From positions 191,649 to 255,648 of the forward strand of contig DDCY01000009.1 of the NCBI GenBank assembly GCA_002335865.1: a stretch of 64,000 nt of DNA, given 5' to 3'. Both the position numbers and the translations under genes were made by a program. Of this stretch, positions 19,053 through 28,368 are shown in pieces. The stretch comes from Saprospiraceae bacterium UBA1994 (GTDB taxonomy: Bacteria; Bacteroidota; Bacteroidia; Chitinophagales; Saprospiraceae). Each line of letters opens with the position of its first letter. Position 1 is the stretch's first letter. The notes under the pieces are model-generated. The model saw only the letters and a list, made by a program, of their open reading frames with translations, was not told the DNA's origin and ran no database searches.

Positions 19053-19949
19053 CTACAACTTTTGCGCAACTCTTAATTTTGCACTTTTGGATCTTGTATT
19101 CCTCACCACTTCTTCTTTACTTGGTAAGATCGGCTTCTTCGTCTTCACTTTGAACGCAAGCTCTACTCTACCAAAATCATCTTGAACTAACTCTCCTTCA
19201 AAATTTCCGCTCTTCATAAAATTCTTTACTTGGCGATCCTCTAGTGAGTGGTAACTTATTACAGACAACCAGCCGCCTGGCCTCAGTACCTCCAATGCTG
19301 CACTCAACATTTCCTGAAGTACACCGATTTCATCATTTACTTCTATACGTATTGCCTGATAGACCTTAGCAAAATATTTATACTCAGGGCCTATTCTCAT
19401 TTCTGAGAGCAATTCATTTAATTCAAATGTTGTTTTGATCTTATGCCTATTCCGAACTAAAGCCCTAGCTAAAGTTTTAGAATTACGCACTTCTCCGTAT
19501 TCACTTAAAATACCTACCCATTGCTGCTCATTATACGTTGCCAATAAATCTAGAGCCGAAAACTCTTGAGCAACATCCATACGCATGTCTAACTTTGCAT
19601 CAAATCGGTAAGAAAACCCTCTTTCAGGGATATCAAACTGATGAGATGACACACCCAAGTCAGCTAACACACCATCCACTTTACCCAACTTATCATAATA
19701 CCTCATAAATCTATCGAGATACTTAAAGTTAGAAGCGATGAAAGTAAACTGATCCGAAGCTTCAATGTTAGCTACAGCATCTTCATCTTGATCAAAACCA
19801 TACAGATGCCCTTTAGCATCAAGTTTATTTAAAATTGATTTGGAATGTCCACCAGCGCCAAATGTCACATCGACATAAGTTCCGTGAGATACAATACCAA
19901 GCCCTGCGAGACTCTCTTCTAATAATACAGGAATATGATATTCTTGCAT
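19053..19949 (-). CDS. rsmH: 16S rRNA m4C1402 methyltransferase RsmH
   Basis: SAM-dependent methyltransferase acting on N4 of C1402 in 16S rRNA (formerly MraW). The N-terminus reads YHIPVLLEESLAGLGI, the SAM-binding block is VDVTFGAGGHSKSIL (about residues 26-40), followed by GFDQDEDAV and the family signature VLADLGVSSHQFDIPERGFSY (residues about 100-120, quoted only as ADLGVSSHQ). The C-terminal ISYHSLEDRQVKNF and RSKSAKLRVA blocks are intact. Length 298. The ATG (19947-19949) overlaps the mraZ stop as TAATG, so both are translated together. Confidence 0.98.
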   Translation of the reverse strand: MQEYHIPVLLEESLAGLGIVSHGTYVDVTFGAGGHSKSILNKLDAKGHLYGFDQDEDAVANIEASDQFTFIASNFKYLDRFMRYYDKLGKVDGVLADLGVSSHQFDIPERGFSYRFDAKLDMRMDVAQEFSALDLLATYNEQQWVGILSEYGEVRNSKTLARALVRNRHKIKTTFELNELLSEMRIGPEYKYFAKVYQAIRIEVNDEIGVLQEMLSAALEVLRPGGWLSVISYHSLEDRQVKNFMKSGNFEGELVQDDFGRVELAFKVKTKKPILPSKEEVVRNTRSKSAKLRVAQKL

Positions 19950-20440
19950 TAGCGTAAGAGCTGCTCTAACCCATCCGAAATAGTATCATCATCACCAAGT
20001 ACCTCATCTAGTAAACTTGAATATACTTCTTGATCCCACTCAAGGCCGTTTTCATAACGATCTTTGGACCAGATTTCAATTTCACTTAGATTGCCGCTAA
20101 CTATAACTTCCCTTTCTAAACCTGCAAACTTCATAAGAGTCTTCGGTATCAAAATTCTGCCATTTGAGTCAACGCTCAACTTAGTAACTCCCCTATTAAT
20201 GTAACGAGCTAGCGTTCTATGCTTGCTATTGTTAGGATTGAGTCGGTTTATTAATTCTTTCGTCTTTTGTTCCCAAGCGTTACTTGAGAAAATTCGCAGA
20301 CAATCTTCCACACCACGATTCATAATAATTTCCATTGGCATACCCCCTAGTTGCTCCACCAGCCCAGCTGGTAGCTTCAATCTCCCCTTTGCATCTAGTT
20401 TGCAAGAGTATTCACCATGGTAATTTAATTTGGGTGTCAT
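19949..20440 (-). CDS. mraZ: Transcriptional regulator MraZ
   Basis: DNA-binding AbrB-like protein that opens and represses the dcw cluster in studied bacteria. Two MraZ repeats are visible, each with a D-x-x-GR turn: CKLDAKGRLKLPAGL (about residues 13-27) and LSVDSNGRILIPKTL (about 85-99). The frame is open to a TTG at 20461, but the ATG at 20438-20440 gives MTPKLNYHGEYSCKLDAKGR, the normal family start, with 163 residues, so I use it. It heads the cluster, and two TGGGA boxes lie 45-60 bases upstream. The C-terminal tail (DEVLGDDDTISDGLEQLLR) is acidic. Confidence 0.95.
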   Translation of the reverse strand: MTPKLNYHGEYSCKLDAKGRLKLPAGLVEQLGGMPMEIIMNRGVEDCLRIFSSNAWEQKTKELINRLNPNNSKHRTLARYINRGVTKLSVDSNGRILIPKTLMKFAGLEREVIVSGNLSEIEIWSKDRYENGLEWDQEVYSSLLDEVLGDDDTISDGLEQLLR

Positions 20441-20461
20441 TGTTTGCGGTTGATAAATCAA

Positions 20462-21319
20462 ATATAGACACGAATTCTACATTTTCCCACTATTTCCCAC
20501 AAAACTTTTATAAAACATTAAAAAAAATAACATATGTTTTAAAGTATAAACAAATCACTTACACATTATAAATAATTTGCTTATAAATACTACCCTTATT
20601 CGATAATACAGCGTTTCAAAAATTCTACAAGCTCATTTCATTTATCAAGCTAAAACAAATATATAATATTATATTTAATTAAATAGTAATATATAAAATA
20701 CTTAAATAGAGAATTATAAATTGATTAATAAAAAAAAATTACTCACATTAAATAATAATAATATATATAAAATAAAATATAAGGCCTCAATAAAATATTT
20801 TGATAATGGTAGTAGGTCTTTATAAAAAGAAACAATATGGATACTTTTCTCTTGAATTAATGAGTGGGAATTCATCCCCATATTAAATTAATAATGATAA
20901 ATAATGGAGATAAGTGGTAAATAATTAGAATCTTATATAATTAAAATCTCCTTGTATCAAGGGATGAAAAAACCATAGACAGAACAATAGTATCTTAGCA
21001 AAGAGTATGATACTAATATTCAGAATATGCTTAAAACCGGAAGAGAAAATATTTAAATTTAAATCAATACATGAGCTCTAACCTTGGTCGTAATTAAAAA
21101 CCTGTATATCAATAACGTTCTTCTTGACGCTAATACAGATAATTAAAATTCATGATTAATCTGAATGCCTGGTCTAAGTAAGCAACATTATTACCAAATC
21201 GAGACTGGCTCGAACATACATTACGGTGGACTCGGTAAAGTACGATGACTATACCCTAGAGTTTTATTAATTCGATAGTGTTTTTTTTGAAAATTATTTC
21301 TGGTTAAAACTTCAAACAG
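20462..21319. other. 858-base gene-free, very AT-rich region upstream of mraZ
   Basis: Apart from the MraZ boxes I see no gene. Bases about 20640-20960 are almost pure A/T with runs of TAATAATAATATATA. From about 21060 the base composition becomes more even, and short protein-like stretches occur in several frames, but none joins into anything I can identify. It may hold the mraZ promoter and remnants of a lost gene. Confidence 0.4.
20485..20499 (-). promoter_or_regulatory. Pair of MraZ boxes (TGGGA direct repeats)
   Basis: On the minus strand GTGGGAAATAGTGGGAAAA contains TGGGA twice (complements of 20495-20499 and 20485-20489) separated by five bases, so they lie on one helix face. In E. 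coli and Mycoplasma, MraZ binds TGGGN direct repeats with five-base spacers just upstream of mraZ. Position 45 bases before the mraZ ATG fits autoregulation. There is no third box. Confidence 0.7.
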
Positions 21320-22048
21320 TTAGGCTTTATAATACCCTTTCATACCTAACCAGCGCATACTGATTACCCCTTTCATCGCTTCAGATACGATATTGGAGTT
21401 CATCTTGGAATGACCGAGCTCTCTATCTTTGAAAATAATCGGCAATTCTACTAGCTTAAACCCATTCTTCCAAGCCGAATATTTCATTTCGATCTGGAAC
21501 GCGTAACCTATAAATCTAATTTTATTTAGATCAAAGGTAGACAACACCTTATTAGTATAACAGACAAAACCTGCAGTCGGATCCTTGATCATCATCCATG
21601 TGATGAAACGAACATATATAGATGCACCGAAGGATAATAGCTTACGATCTAGAGGCCAGTTTTCAAGCCCTCCACCTTTGACATAACGTGAACCTATTGA
21701 GAGATCTGCACCTTCTTGACAAGCCTTAAATAATCTTAGCAGATCTTTAGGATTATGTGAGAAATCCGCATCCATTTCGAATATGTATTCATACCCTTTG
21801 TCCAATGCAAATTTGAATCCAGCGATATACGCAGTACCTAGGCCAAGTTTGCCTTTCCTCTGCAACATATAAACCTTATTAGGATGTTTTAACTGCCAAT
21901 TCTTTACTTCTTCAGCCGTACCATCTGGACTATTATCATCTACAATCAATACGTGAAAATTCGTCTCTAGCTCCAAGACAGCTGGAATGATGAGATTGAT
22001 GTTTTCAATCTCATTGTAGGTAGGAATGATTACTAATTTCTCGTTCAC
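21320..22048 (-). CDS. Polyprenol-phosphate mannosyl/glycosyltransferase (GT2, DPM1-like)
   Basis: Family 2 glycosyltransferase of the dolichol-phosphate mannose synthase type, making polyprenyl-phosphate-sugar donors from nucleotide sugars for use outside the membrane. The N-terminus has LVIIPTYNEIENI (residues 4-16), then VLIVDDNSPDGTAEEV (about 34-49) and the metal-binding DxD block FEMDADFSHNPKDL (about 90-103). GSRYVKGGGLENWPLDRKLLS is the family block near 122-142. Length 242, with no C-terminal membrane anchor, fits the soluble DPM1 class. Start is GTG (22046-22048), placed directly before NEKLVIIPTYNE. The sugar is unproven; mannose is the usual assignment. It follows the E1 gene on the same strand after 87 bases. 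Confidence 0.85.
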   Translation of the reverse strand: MNEKLVIIPTYNEIENINLIIPAVLELETNFHVLIVDDNSPDGTAEEVKNWQLKHPNKVYMLQRKGKLGLGTAYIAGFKFALDKGYEYIFEMDADFSHNPKDLLRLFKACQEGADLSIGSRYVKGGGLENWPLDRKLLSFGASIYVRFITWMMIKDPTAGFVCYTNKVLSTFDLNKIRFIGYAFQIEMKYSAWKNGFKLVELPIIFKDRELGHSKMNSNIVSEAMKGVISMRWLGMKGYYKA

Positions 22049-22135
22049 AGAGGATTCACAAATTGTTAACTTTGTAAATGTAATATTTTACTTCAATGAT
22101 ATATTATTGACTACGATAATTTGTTGTTAAAAACC

Positions 22136-24532
22136 TTACAAATAGATATCTGGTTGGGACTCTTTCATCATAGCATATACTTTCTCATACACATCTATCG
22201 CATGTGGTTTAGTAAAGTAATCACCGTCTGATCCAAATGGAGTACGGTGTTCCTTTGCTGATAGTGTCTGAGGCTTAGAGTCCAAGTACTTGTAACCGCC
22301 CTGCTCCTCTAAAACTTGTTGCATCATGTAAGCTGTAGCTCCTCCAGGAATGTCTTCATCTACAAACAGAATACGATTAGTCTTCTGTAACGAATTTACG
22401 ATCATACCCTCTAAATCAAATGGCAACAATGTCTGTGCATCTATAAGCTCTACTGAGATATCTGCATCTTCAAGCATATCTACAGCTTTCTGCGCTTCTC
22501 GAAGTGTTGATCCATATGATACTATAGTGATATCCGTTCCATCTGTCATAATCTCAGGTACACCTAGTGGCACTGTGAACTCTAACAGATTATCAGGCAG
22601 TACTTCTTTAAGCCTATAACCATTGAGGCATTCTATAACTATCGCTGGATCATCTGACTGAAGTAATGTATTATACATACCAGCAGCCTGTACCATATTA
22701 CGAGGAGCACATACATACATTCCTCTTAGTGCATTGACCATTAGTCCTAATGGAGATCCTGCATGCCAAATTCCCTCGAGTCTATGTCCTCTAGTCCGAA
22801 TAATCGCTGGCGACTGCTGTATCCCTCCAGATCTATACCTCAGTGAACATAAATCATCCATCAGTGGGGATAAGCCATAAATGAGATAATCCAAATACTG
22901 AATCTCAGCTATAGGTCGAAGTCCCCTCTGGGCAGTACCAATGGCTTGACCCATGATAGTCCACTCACGAATACCTGCATCGAAAACTCTCTCGTTACCG
23001 TACTTACTCTGTAAGCCTGCAAAACCTTGATTGACATCACCGATCTGCCCTACATCTTCACCAAAGGCAATAACCTCAGGTCTAGTTCCAAGAGTCATAT
23101 CAAAAAATGTATTGAGTATTTCATACCCATTCATCTTCTTACTCTCTTCAGAGTATTCCGCATGTACGACAGGTATCTCAATTGCTGCTTTTTCACTATG
23201 ACTATATAGATGTGTATGATATCTATCGTGCGCTGTTTCGTATGATTGATCTATAAAACTTGTTATCTCTGCCGGCACTTCCAATCCTGATAAAATCAAT
23301 GCTCTTCGCATATGACGCGCACTATCTGTCAAATTATGAAAGAGAGGCCCTAGGTATGATTCTAACCCTTTGATTACTTTATCTACTTCTGGGCTTGCTC
23401 CTCTTAAGCTTTCATATATCTCAAACAGACTAACCTTTATGTCATTTACAGGATTAATAAAGTTATCCCAAGCTGCTTGTTTTTCTTCTTGAGCGAACTT
23501 CTTGGCATCGAATTTCATTTCGATTAGTTTCTCTTCTGAGATAATATTGTTACCTACCATCCAAGCACTCATCAACTCTATACAGTCATGATCTTTTTCC
23601 CACTTTAGCCTATCTGCACTTTTGTATCTTTCATGGCTGCCAGAAGTGGAATGACCTTGCGGTTGAGTAAGTTCCTGCACATGCACAAGTGCTGGCACAT
23701 GATCTACCCTCATCTTAGCAGCAGCTTTTTCGAATATCGCTACACAAGCGGCGTAATCCCATCCCTTGACTGTATACATACGTATGCCATTTCCTTCATC
23801 ATCCATCAAAAAGCCTTCTAAAGCCTTGGATATACTCCCCTTTGCTGTCTGTAGCTCAGTTGGTACTGATATACCATATCCATCATCCCAAACTACCGTA
23901 AGTAGGGGTACTTGCATTACGGCGGCAGCATTAATAGTTTCCCAAAATGCGCCTTCACTTGTACTTGCATCACCTATAGTACACCAACTGATCTCGTTAC
24001 CGTTTCCAGTATGAGTTAGTACAGATTTCATATCTTCCAAATTCCTCAACTTCTTGGAAGCTAGTGCGATCCCTAATGCTCTAGACATTTGTCCTGCAGT
24101 ACATGATACATCAGAGGATGAATTATAGGTTTCCGTTGTATCTAACCAATTTCCTTTTTTGTCGATTGTAGGCGAAGCAAAGTGTGCATTCATTTGACGC
24201 CCTTTGGACTGTGTATCGTTATCTGAGTCAGCATAGAGTTGAGCAAAATACTCCTTTACACCACAAATCTCTGTTGCCAAGGCAAAAGTCTGATCTCTAT
24301 AATAGCCTGATCTCCAGTCACCTTTTTGAAATGCTCTCGCCATTGCAACTTGCGGCACTTCCTTTCCATCCCCTAATATTCCAAATTTAGCTTTACCGGT
24401 AAGCACTTCTTTTCGACCTAATAAACTAGCCTCTCTACTAACTAATGATATCCATAAATCATGGATAATATTGTGCTCAAAATCTGTAACTGCATTTAAT
24501 ATATTAGGATCAAGTGTACTGATATCTGCCAT
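22136..24532 (-). CDS. 2-oxoacid dehydrogenase E1, fused alpha and beta subunits
   Basis: Thiamine-diphosphate decarboxylase component of a branched-chain 2-oxoacid or pyruvate dehydrogenase complex. The N-terminal half (about 1-430) is E1-alpha-like, with the ThDP motif GDASTSEGAFWETINAA (about 198-214) and VVWDDGYGISVP. The C-terminal half (about 460-798) is E1-beta-like: GEDVGQIGDVNQGFAGLQ, IGTAQRGLRPIAEIQYLDY and LFVDEDIPGGATAYMMQQ. Length 798 equals the sum of the two subunits. Bacteroidota commonly encode this single-chain form. E2 and E3 genes are not in the window, so the substrate cannot be fixed; the beta half is closest to the branched-chain type by my reading. ATG at 24530-24532. 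Confidence 0.9.
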   Translation of the reverse strand: MADISTLDPNILNAVTDFEHNIIHDLWISLVSREASLLGRKEVLTGKAKFGILGDGKEVPQVAMARAFQKGDWRSGYYRDQTFALATEICGVKEYFAQLYADSDNDTQSKGRQMNAHFASPTIDKKGNWLDTTETYNSSSDVSCTAGQMSRALGIALASKKLRNLEDMKSVLTHTGNGNEISWCTIGDASTSEGAFWETINAAAVMQVPLLTVVWDDGYGISVPTELQTAKGSISKALEGFLMDDEGNGIRMYTVKGWDYAACVAIFEKAAAKMRVDHVPALVHVQELTQPQGHSTSGSHERYKSADRLKWEKDHDCIELMSAWMVGNNIISEEKLIEMKFDAKKFAQEEKQAAWDNFINPVNDIKVSLFEIYESLRGASPEVDKVIKGLESYLGPLFHNLTDSARHMRRALILSGLEVPAEITSFIDQSYETAHDRYHTHLYSHSEKAAIEIPVVHAEYSEESKKMNGYEILNTFFDMTLGTRPEVIAFGEDVGQIGDVNQGFAGLQSKYGNERVFDAGIREWTIMGQAIGTAQRGLRPIAEIQYLDYLIYGLSPLMDDLCSLRYRSGGIQQSPAIIRTRGHRLEGIWHAGSPLGLMVNALRGMYVCAPRNMVQAAGMYNTLLQSDDPAIVIECLNGYRLKEVLPDNLLEFTVPLGVPEIMTDGTDITIVSYGSTLREAQKAVDMLEDADISVELIDAQTLLPFDLEGMIVNSLQKTNRILFVDEDIPGGATAYMMQQVLEEQGGYKYLDSKPQTLSAKEHRTPFGSDGDYFTKPHAIDVYEKVYAMMKESQPDIYL

Positions 24533-25116
24533 TTATGAGAATCTATTTTATGGTTAACAAAACTTTCACGAACACCTTCGACTCTAACAAATTATAATCG
24601 AAAGAAGTAATCATGAAAGTTAGCGAAAAAGTTTATGCTAACAAGGAGACTAAAAAGAATGATAACTCCCAAATTGATATAACATCTACAATAAGAAAGA
24701 GTTGTCAATAGGTTGTTTTAAGGTCCCACAAAGGTAAGGAATCTTGATCAAAATTAATAGGACTTCTATAATATGAGATAGAAGATCTCTTTATTAAATC
24801 ATAGAATTAAATGAAATGATTGTCTAAAAAAGGTAAGATCAACAAATATCTATTCCACTAATTGTAGTTATTACATACAATTAAGTCAACTACTTCGGTA
24901 TTCAGACATTGTAGCTTTTTGTGATATTATTAATTTTTCAACTGCTTAATAGACCAGTGAATGACGTTTATTAAATACAGATTAACAACATATTAACGAT
25001 CTAAAGGGAATCTTGGAATACTATTCGTGTTATAAATATTGTTACCTTTAATAATGATTTTAGATTCTTAGAAACATGCACAACTAGCGAATTATTTAAT
25101 AACAACATATTATAAA
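24533..25116. other. 584-base intergenic region between divergent genes
   Basis: I see no gene longer than 32 codons. It must carry promoters for both the E1 gene (minus) and the DUF1573 gene (plus). A -7 box for E1 lies at 24729-24736. TTACCTTTA at about 25042-25050 is a near match for a plus-strand -7 box before the DUF1573 gene. Confidence 0.4.
24729..24736 (-). promoter_or_regulatory. -7 promoter element TACCTTTG upstream of E1
   Basis: The complement of 24729-24736 reads TACCTTTG, matching TANNTTTG. It is 197 bases before the E1 ATG, which implies a long leader, and no good -33 box is present. Confidence 0.35.
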
Positions 25117-25608
25117 ATGAAGAAATCAATACTTTCTGCCCTTTTCATAGTTTTTGGATTAGTAGCAATGAATGCACAAACCGATCCGGCGCCAACCTTT
25201 GAAATGAAAAAAGAAGCAAGCGCAGCTGCTCCAACATCGGGACCAATTATGACCTTTGAAGCGATGGAAGTAGATTACGGTGTAATTGAAAAAGATAGTG
25301 AGCCTTTAAGAGTCCTTAACTTCACAAATACAGGAACTGAGCCACTAGTTATCAAAAATGCAAGAGGATCATGTGGATGTACAGTACCTGTATGGCCGAA
25401 AGAACCAATCATGCCAGGTCAAACAAACAAAATCGAGGTAAGATACGCGACTAACAGAATTGGAAAGTTCAGCAAAAAAATAACTTTCACGACTAACGAG
25501 GCTGGTGATCCTAAAGTAGTAAAAGTATTAGGTAAAGTTTTGAAGCCAGAAGAAAGCCAAGGTGTACCAGCTGGGGACAATAGTTTAATTAAGCCAGGAG
25601 GAGAGTAA
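25117..25608 (+). CDS. Exported DUF1573 protein
   Basis: A 163-residue protein with a signal peptide (residues 1-20, KKSILSALFIVFGLVAMNAQ). The mature part has the DUF1573 block: FEAMEVDYGVIEKDSEPLRVLNFTNTG-type start, NARGSCGCTVPVWPKEPIMPG with a CGC cysteine pair (about 88-90), and a beta-rich end FSKKITFTTNEAG. The fold resembles ASPM/SPD-2/Hydin immunoglobulin-like domains. Function is unknown; such small exported proteins are very common in Bacteroidota. It is a single-gene unit closed by a strong terminator. Confidence 0.85.
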   Translation: MKKSILSALFIVFGLVAMNAQTDPAPTFEMKKEASAAAPTSGPIMTFEAMEVDYGVIEKDSEPLRVLNFTNTGTEPLVIKNARGSCGCTVPVWPKEPIMPGQTNKIEVRYATNRIGKFSKKITFTTNEAGDPKVVKVLGKVLKPEESQGVPAGDNSLIKPGGE

Positions 25609-25633
25609 TCTTTTTATTTGACGAACAATATAC

Positions 25634-25664
25634 GCCCTGCTAGAGTTATCTAGTAGGGCTTTTT
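25634..25664 (+). terminator. Intrinsic terminator after the DUF1573 gene
   Basis: GCCCTGCTAGA (25634-25644) pairs with TCTAGTAGGGC (25649-25659) over 11 bp with one G-U, loop GTTA, followed by TTTTT (25660-25664). Confidence 0.9.
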
Positions 25665-25769
25665 ACGTCTCGGCTTAGAGGTCTTATTAGTAACTTCATT
25701 TCGAAAGAATAAAAGACTAAAGTTATTTTGCCCTGATTAATTAATTACCAATACACGAATACATCAAAT

Positions 25770-26531
25770 ATGATAACACTCCTCTCTCCTGCCAAATCAT
25801 TAGACATCGAGAAAGATAAATATTCTGATCTTCATACTGAGCACTCCTTTCCTACTGAAACGATGCAACTCGTGCGTATACTCAAGAAAATGAGTTTAGA
25901 AGATCTTTGCGAATTGATGCATATCAGCGAAAAACTAGGACAAGTAAATATAACTAGGTACACGCAATTTAAAAAAGACTATCCTGATGAATTTTCAGCA
26001 GCGGCTTTATATGCATTCCGAGGTGATGTATACCAGGGGTTTGACGCAGATACGGCCAATAAAAATAATGTAAAATATGCTCAGAAGCACATTCGTATTC
26101 TAAGTGGATTATACGGAGTACTGAGGCCCATGGACAAGATTCAAGCCTACAGACTAGAGATGGGTACTAAGCTCGAAAACAATAAAGGAAATAATCTTTA
26201 TGAATTTTGGGGAAGCAAAATCTCTAATCAACTCAATAAAGATTTGGTTGAAATGAAATCTGAGACAATAATCAATCTAGCTTCCAACGAATACTTCAAA
26301 GCTGTAGATCAGAAGAAACTCAAGGCGAAAATCATAGATATAGACTTTCGAGAAGAGCGCAATGGACAACTAAAATTTGTGTCATTCAACGCCAAAAAGG
26401 CGCGTGGGTACATGGCCAGATTTATAGTGGATCATAGAGTGAAGACTGCAGTAGGTTTGATGGAGTTTAATACTCAAGGCTATAATTATGTTGGAGGACT
26501 TGAGAATGGGAAGATGTTGTTTGTGAGGTAA
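25770..26531 (+). CDS. yaaA: YaaA family peroxide-stress protein
   Basis: A 253-residue protein with the YaaA (DUF328) start MITLLSPAKSLDIEKDKY and the blocks AALYAFRGDVYQGFDADT (about 71-88), HIRILSGLYGVLRPMDKIQ and NLASNEYFKAVD. E. coli YaaA binds DNA and lowers free iron and oxidative damage under peroxide stress; the fold is a helix-hairpin-helix-like DNA-binding fold. Length is normal and all blocks are intact. It stands alone between a terminator and a 273-base spacer with no recognisable features. Confidence 0.92.
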   Translation: MITLLSPAKSLDIEKDKYSDLHTEHSFPTETMQLVRILKKMSLEDLCELMHISEKLGQVNITRYTQFKKDYPDEFSAAALYAFRGDVYQGFDADTANKNNVKYAQKHIRILSGLYGVLRPMDKIQAYRLEMGTKLENNKGNNLYEFWGSKISNQLNKDLVEMKSETIINLASNEYFKAVDQKKLKAKIIDIDFREERNGQLKFVSFNAKKARGYMARFIVDHRVKTAVGLMEFNTQGYNYVGGLENGKMLFVR

Positions 26532-26804
26532 GTCAGAACTAAGCTTATCAATCTATTATATCTTCTACTCGCATAAGTACAAGGGTTTGACTCGCAGGTA
26601 GTCCGAAAAATCCTCCATTTTTTGTATTATTCTAAATTGGTCCAGCCAAAGAATCCAATTTTTCCGTTTTAGAATTAGTCAAAGTGTATTAAAAAAGTCT
26701 AGGCTATTTAAAACAATCAATTCAAGACCGAAAAACTAGCTGCTGAATAGTGATGACTGAAAACTCCTAGTATCTTTAAACTCACAACACATTCAACATA
26801 CTAA

Positions 26805-27719
26805 ATGAAGTTTTTCGAAAATTTTGACCTCCGACAACTCAACAATCTTGATCTTCTTGCCAAGCAAGTGGTGGAAGGGTTTATCATAGGTTTACATAAG
26901 AGCCCGTTTCATGGATTTTCTGTAGAGTTTGCCGAGCATAGAATATACAATCCTGGACAATCTACCAAGAATGTTGATTGGAGGGTATATGGTCGCACAG
27001 ACAAAATGTATGTCAAAAGATACGAAGAGGAAACGAACCTAAGATGTCAGATTGTGATCGATACTTCATCATCTATGTACTTCCCTAAAGGAAGTGATAG
27101 TATAAATAAGTTACAGTTCTCAGCAGTAGCAGGAGCCTCTCTTATGAATCTGCTCCGTAAACAAAGAGATGCATTTAGTCTTAGCCTTTTTGAAGACAAT
27201 GTACATACACACACTAGAGCGAAATCATCTACAAAGCATTACAATACGATGCTAACTCACTTAGACAAGTTAATTAATGATACTAAGACTGAGAAGAATA
27301 CGTCTACCGCTTCTTCATTTCATGAGATAGCAGACAGTATACACAAGAGGTCTATGGTAATAATCTTTAGTGATATGTTTGGAAATGGAGAAAATGAAGA
27401 AGATTTGTTCTCAGCCTTACAGCACCTTAAGTCTGCTAAGCACGAAGTGATACTCTTTCATGTATTAGATAAGAAACATGAGATAGATTTTGAATATGAA
27501 AACAGACCCTACCTATTCGTGGATATGGAATCAAGTGAAGAAATAAGATTACAGTCTAATCAAGTGAAAGAACTGTACCAAGAGAAAGTAAAAGCTTTTG
27601 CTGCCGACCTCAAGATGAAATGTCTTCAATTCAATATTGACTTTGTAGAAGCAGATATTAATGAAGGGTTCCACCCTGTACTACAGTCTTACTTGGTAAA
27701 GAGGAGCAAGATGAAATAG
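26805..27719 (+). CDS. DUF58 / von Willebrand-like domain protein
   Basis: A 304-residue soluble DUF58 protein. The early HKSPFHGFSVEFAEHRIYNPGQ block and VDWRVYGRTDKMYVKRYEEE (about 62-81) are the DUF58 signature. A MIDAS-like metal site follows, VIDTSSSM (about 87-94). DUF58 proteins usually work with a MoxR-type AAA ATPase as a chaperone pair, sometimes with the BatA/BatB aerotolerance genes; no MoxR is next to it here. There is no signal peptide or membrane segment. It is followed by a decayed gene on the other strand. Confidence 0.88.
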   Translation: MKFFENFDLRQLNNLDLLAKQVVEGFIIGLHKSPFHGFSVEFAEHRIYNPGQSTKNVDWRVYGRTDKMYVKRYEEETNLRCQIVIDTSSSMYFPKGSDSINKLQFSAVAGASLMNLLRKQRDAFSLSLFEDNVHTHTRAKSSTKHYNTMLTHLDKLINDTKTEKNTSTASSFHEIADSIHKRSMVIIFSDMFGNGENEEDLFSALQHLKSAKHEVILFHVLDKKHEIDFEYENRPYLFVDMESSEEIRLQSNQVKELYQEKVKAFAADLKMKCLQFNIDFVEADINEGFHPVLQSYLVKRSKMK

Positions 27720-27845
27720 TAAAGTGTTTCCATAGAAAACGTATCTATTCAAAAAGTGGGCTGTGCAGCAAACACATTTGACTGTTTAATATTATAATAC
27801 GAAGTAAAAAAATGATGGGCAAAATCAACCTAACAGATATAAGTA

Positions 27846-28253
27846 CTAAACCGCCAAAAAAATAACAGAAAAGATATTGCCTAATAGATTAGGTGATAAG
27901 AAATCGACAATATCCCACCGAGATTTTGTGATGACTAGGCACACTAAGAAATCGATCCAATTAACATCCATTTTCTTGTTGATCGTTCCCATTAGATCTG
28001 TAGCAATGTAGTGGCATACACGATGTGAATTATTCCAACGTAATTCAATAAAATCTTAATATTCGACAGAAGGATTGGGTTGTACCAGGATGTTGATCTC
28101 TATGATTAATTTCTTATGCAAAGGAGATTTGATACCAAAGAATTGAAATTGATCACTCATGTATTTGGACATTGATATAGCTTGAGTAAGATTAGCATTA
28201 TCTCATAGGGTCAATATGATTTCTTTCAATTTAGCCTTATAATCTGATTTCAT
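27846..28253 (-). pseudogene. Decayed DNA-alkylation-repair gene (AlkD-like)
   Basis: From an ATG at 28251-28253 one minus-strand frame reads MKSDYKAKLKEIILTL, TGA (28203-28205), then DNANLTQAISMSKYMSDQ, FFGIKSPLHKKLI, then TAA (28056-28058), then DFIELRWNNSHRVCHYIATDL and ITKSRWDIVDFLSPNLLG, ending at TAG 27846-27848. The YM(K/S)xQFxFFGIKSP block and TKSxWDxVDxLxxxLxG are hallmarks of AlkD-type HEAT-repeat DNA glycosylases, which remove bulky or N3/N7-alkylated bases. Two stops in frame and loss of the C-terminal third make it non-functional. The frame itself is otherwise preserved, so inactivation is probably recent. Confidence 0.75.
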
Positions 28254-28338
28254 ATTTCTAAGATTATATATCATTCATATAAATGAAAGACATAAATTCA
28301 ACTGCAGAATCTACTATTGCTTCTTGATTTCAATTCGT

Positions 28339-28346
28339 TAATTTTG
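28339..28346 (+). promoter_or_regulatory. -7 element TAATTTTG for rarA
   Basis: TAATTTTG fits TANNTTTG, 22 bases before the rarA ATG, with ATTG ending 19 bases upstream (28319) as a partial -33 box. Confidence 0.4.
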
Positions 28347-28368
28347 TTCTTCAAAAAATAGCTTAACT

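Noticed and set aside
20640..20960. Extremely AT-rich block as a replication origin
   Set aside because: No DnaA boxes, dnaA or other origin genes are near; AT-richness alone is not enough.
22058..22065. Plus-strand TAACTTTG, a -7-like box
   Set aside because: No plus-strand gene follows within reach; it lies behind the start of a minus-strand gene, so it is chance.
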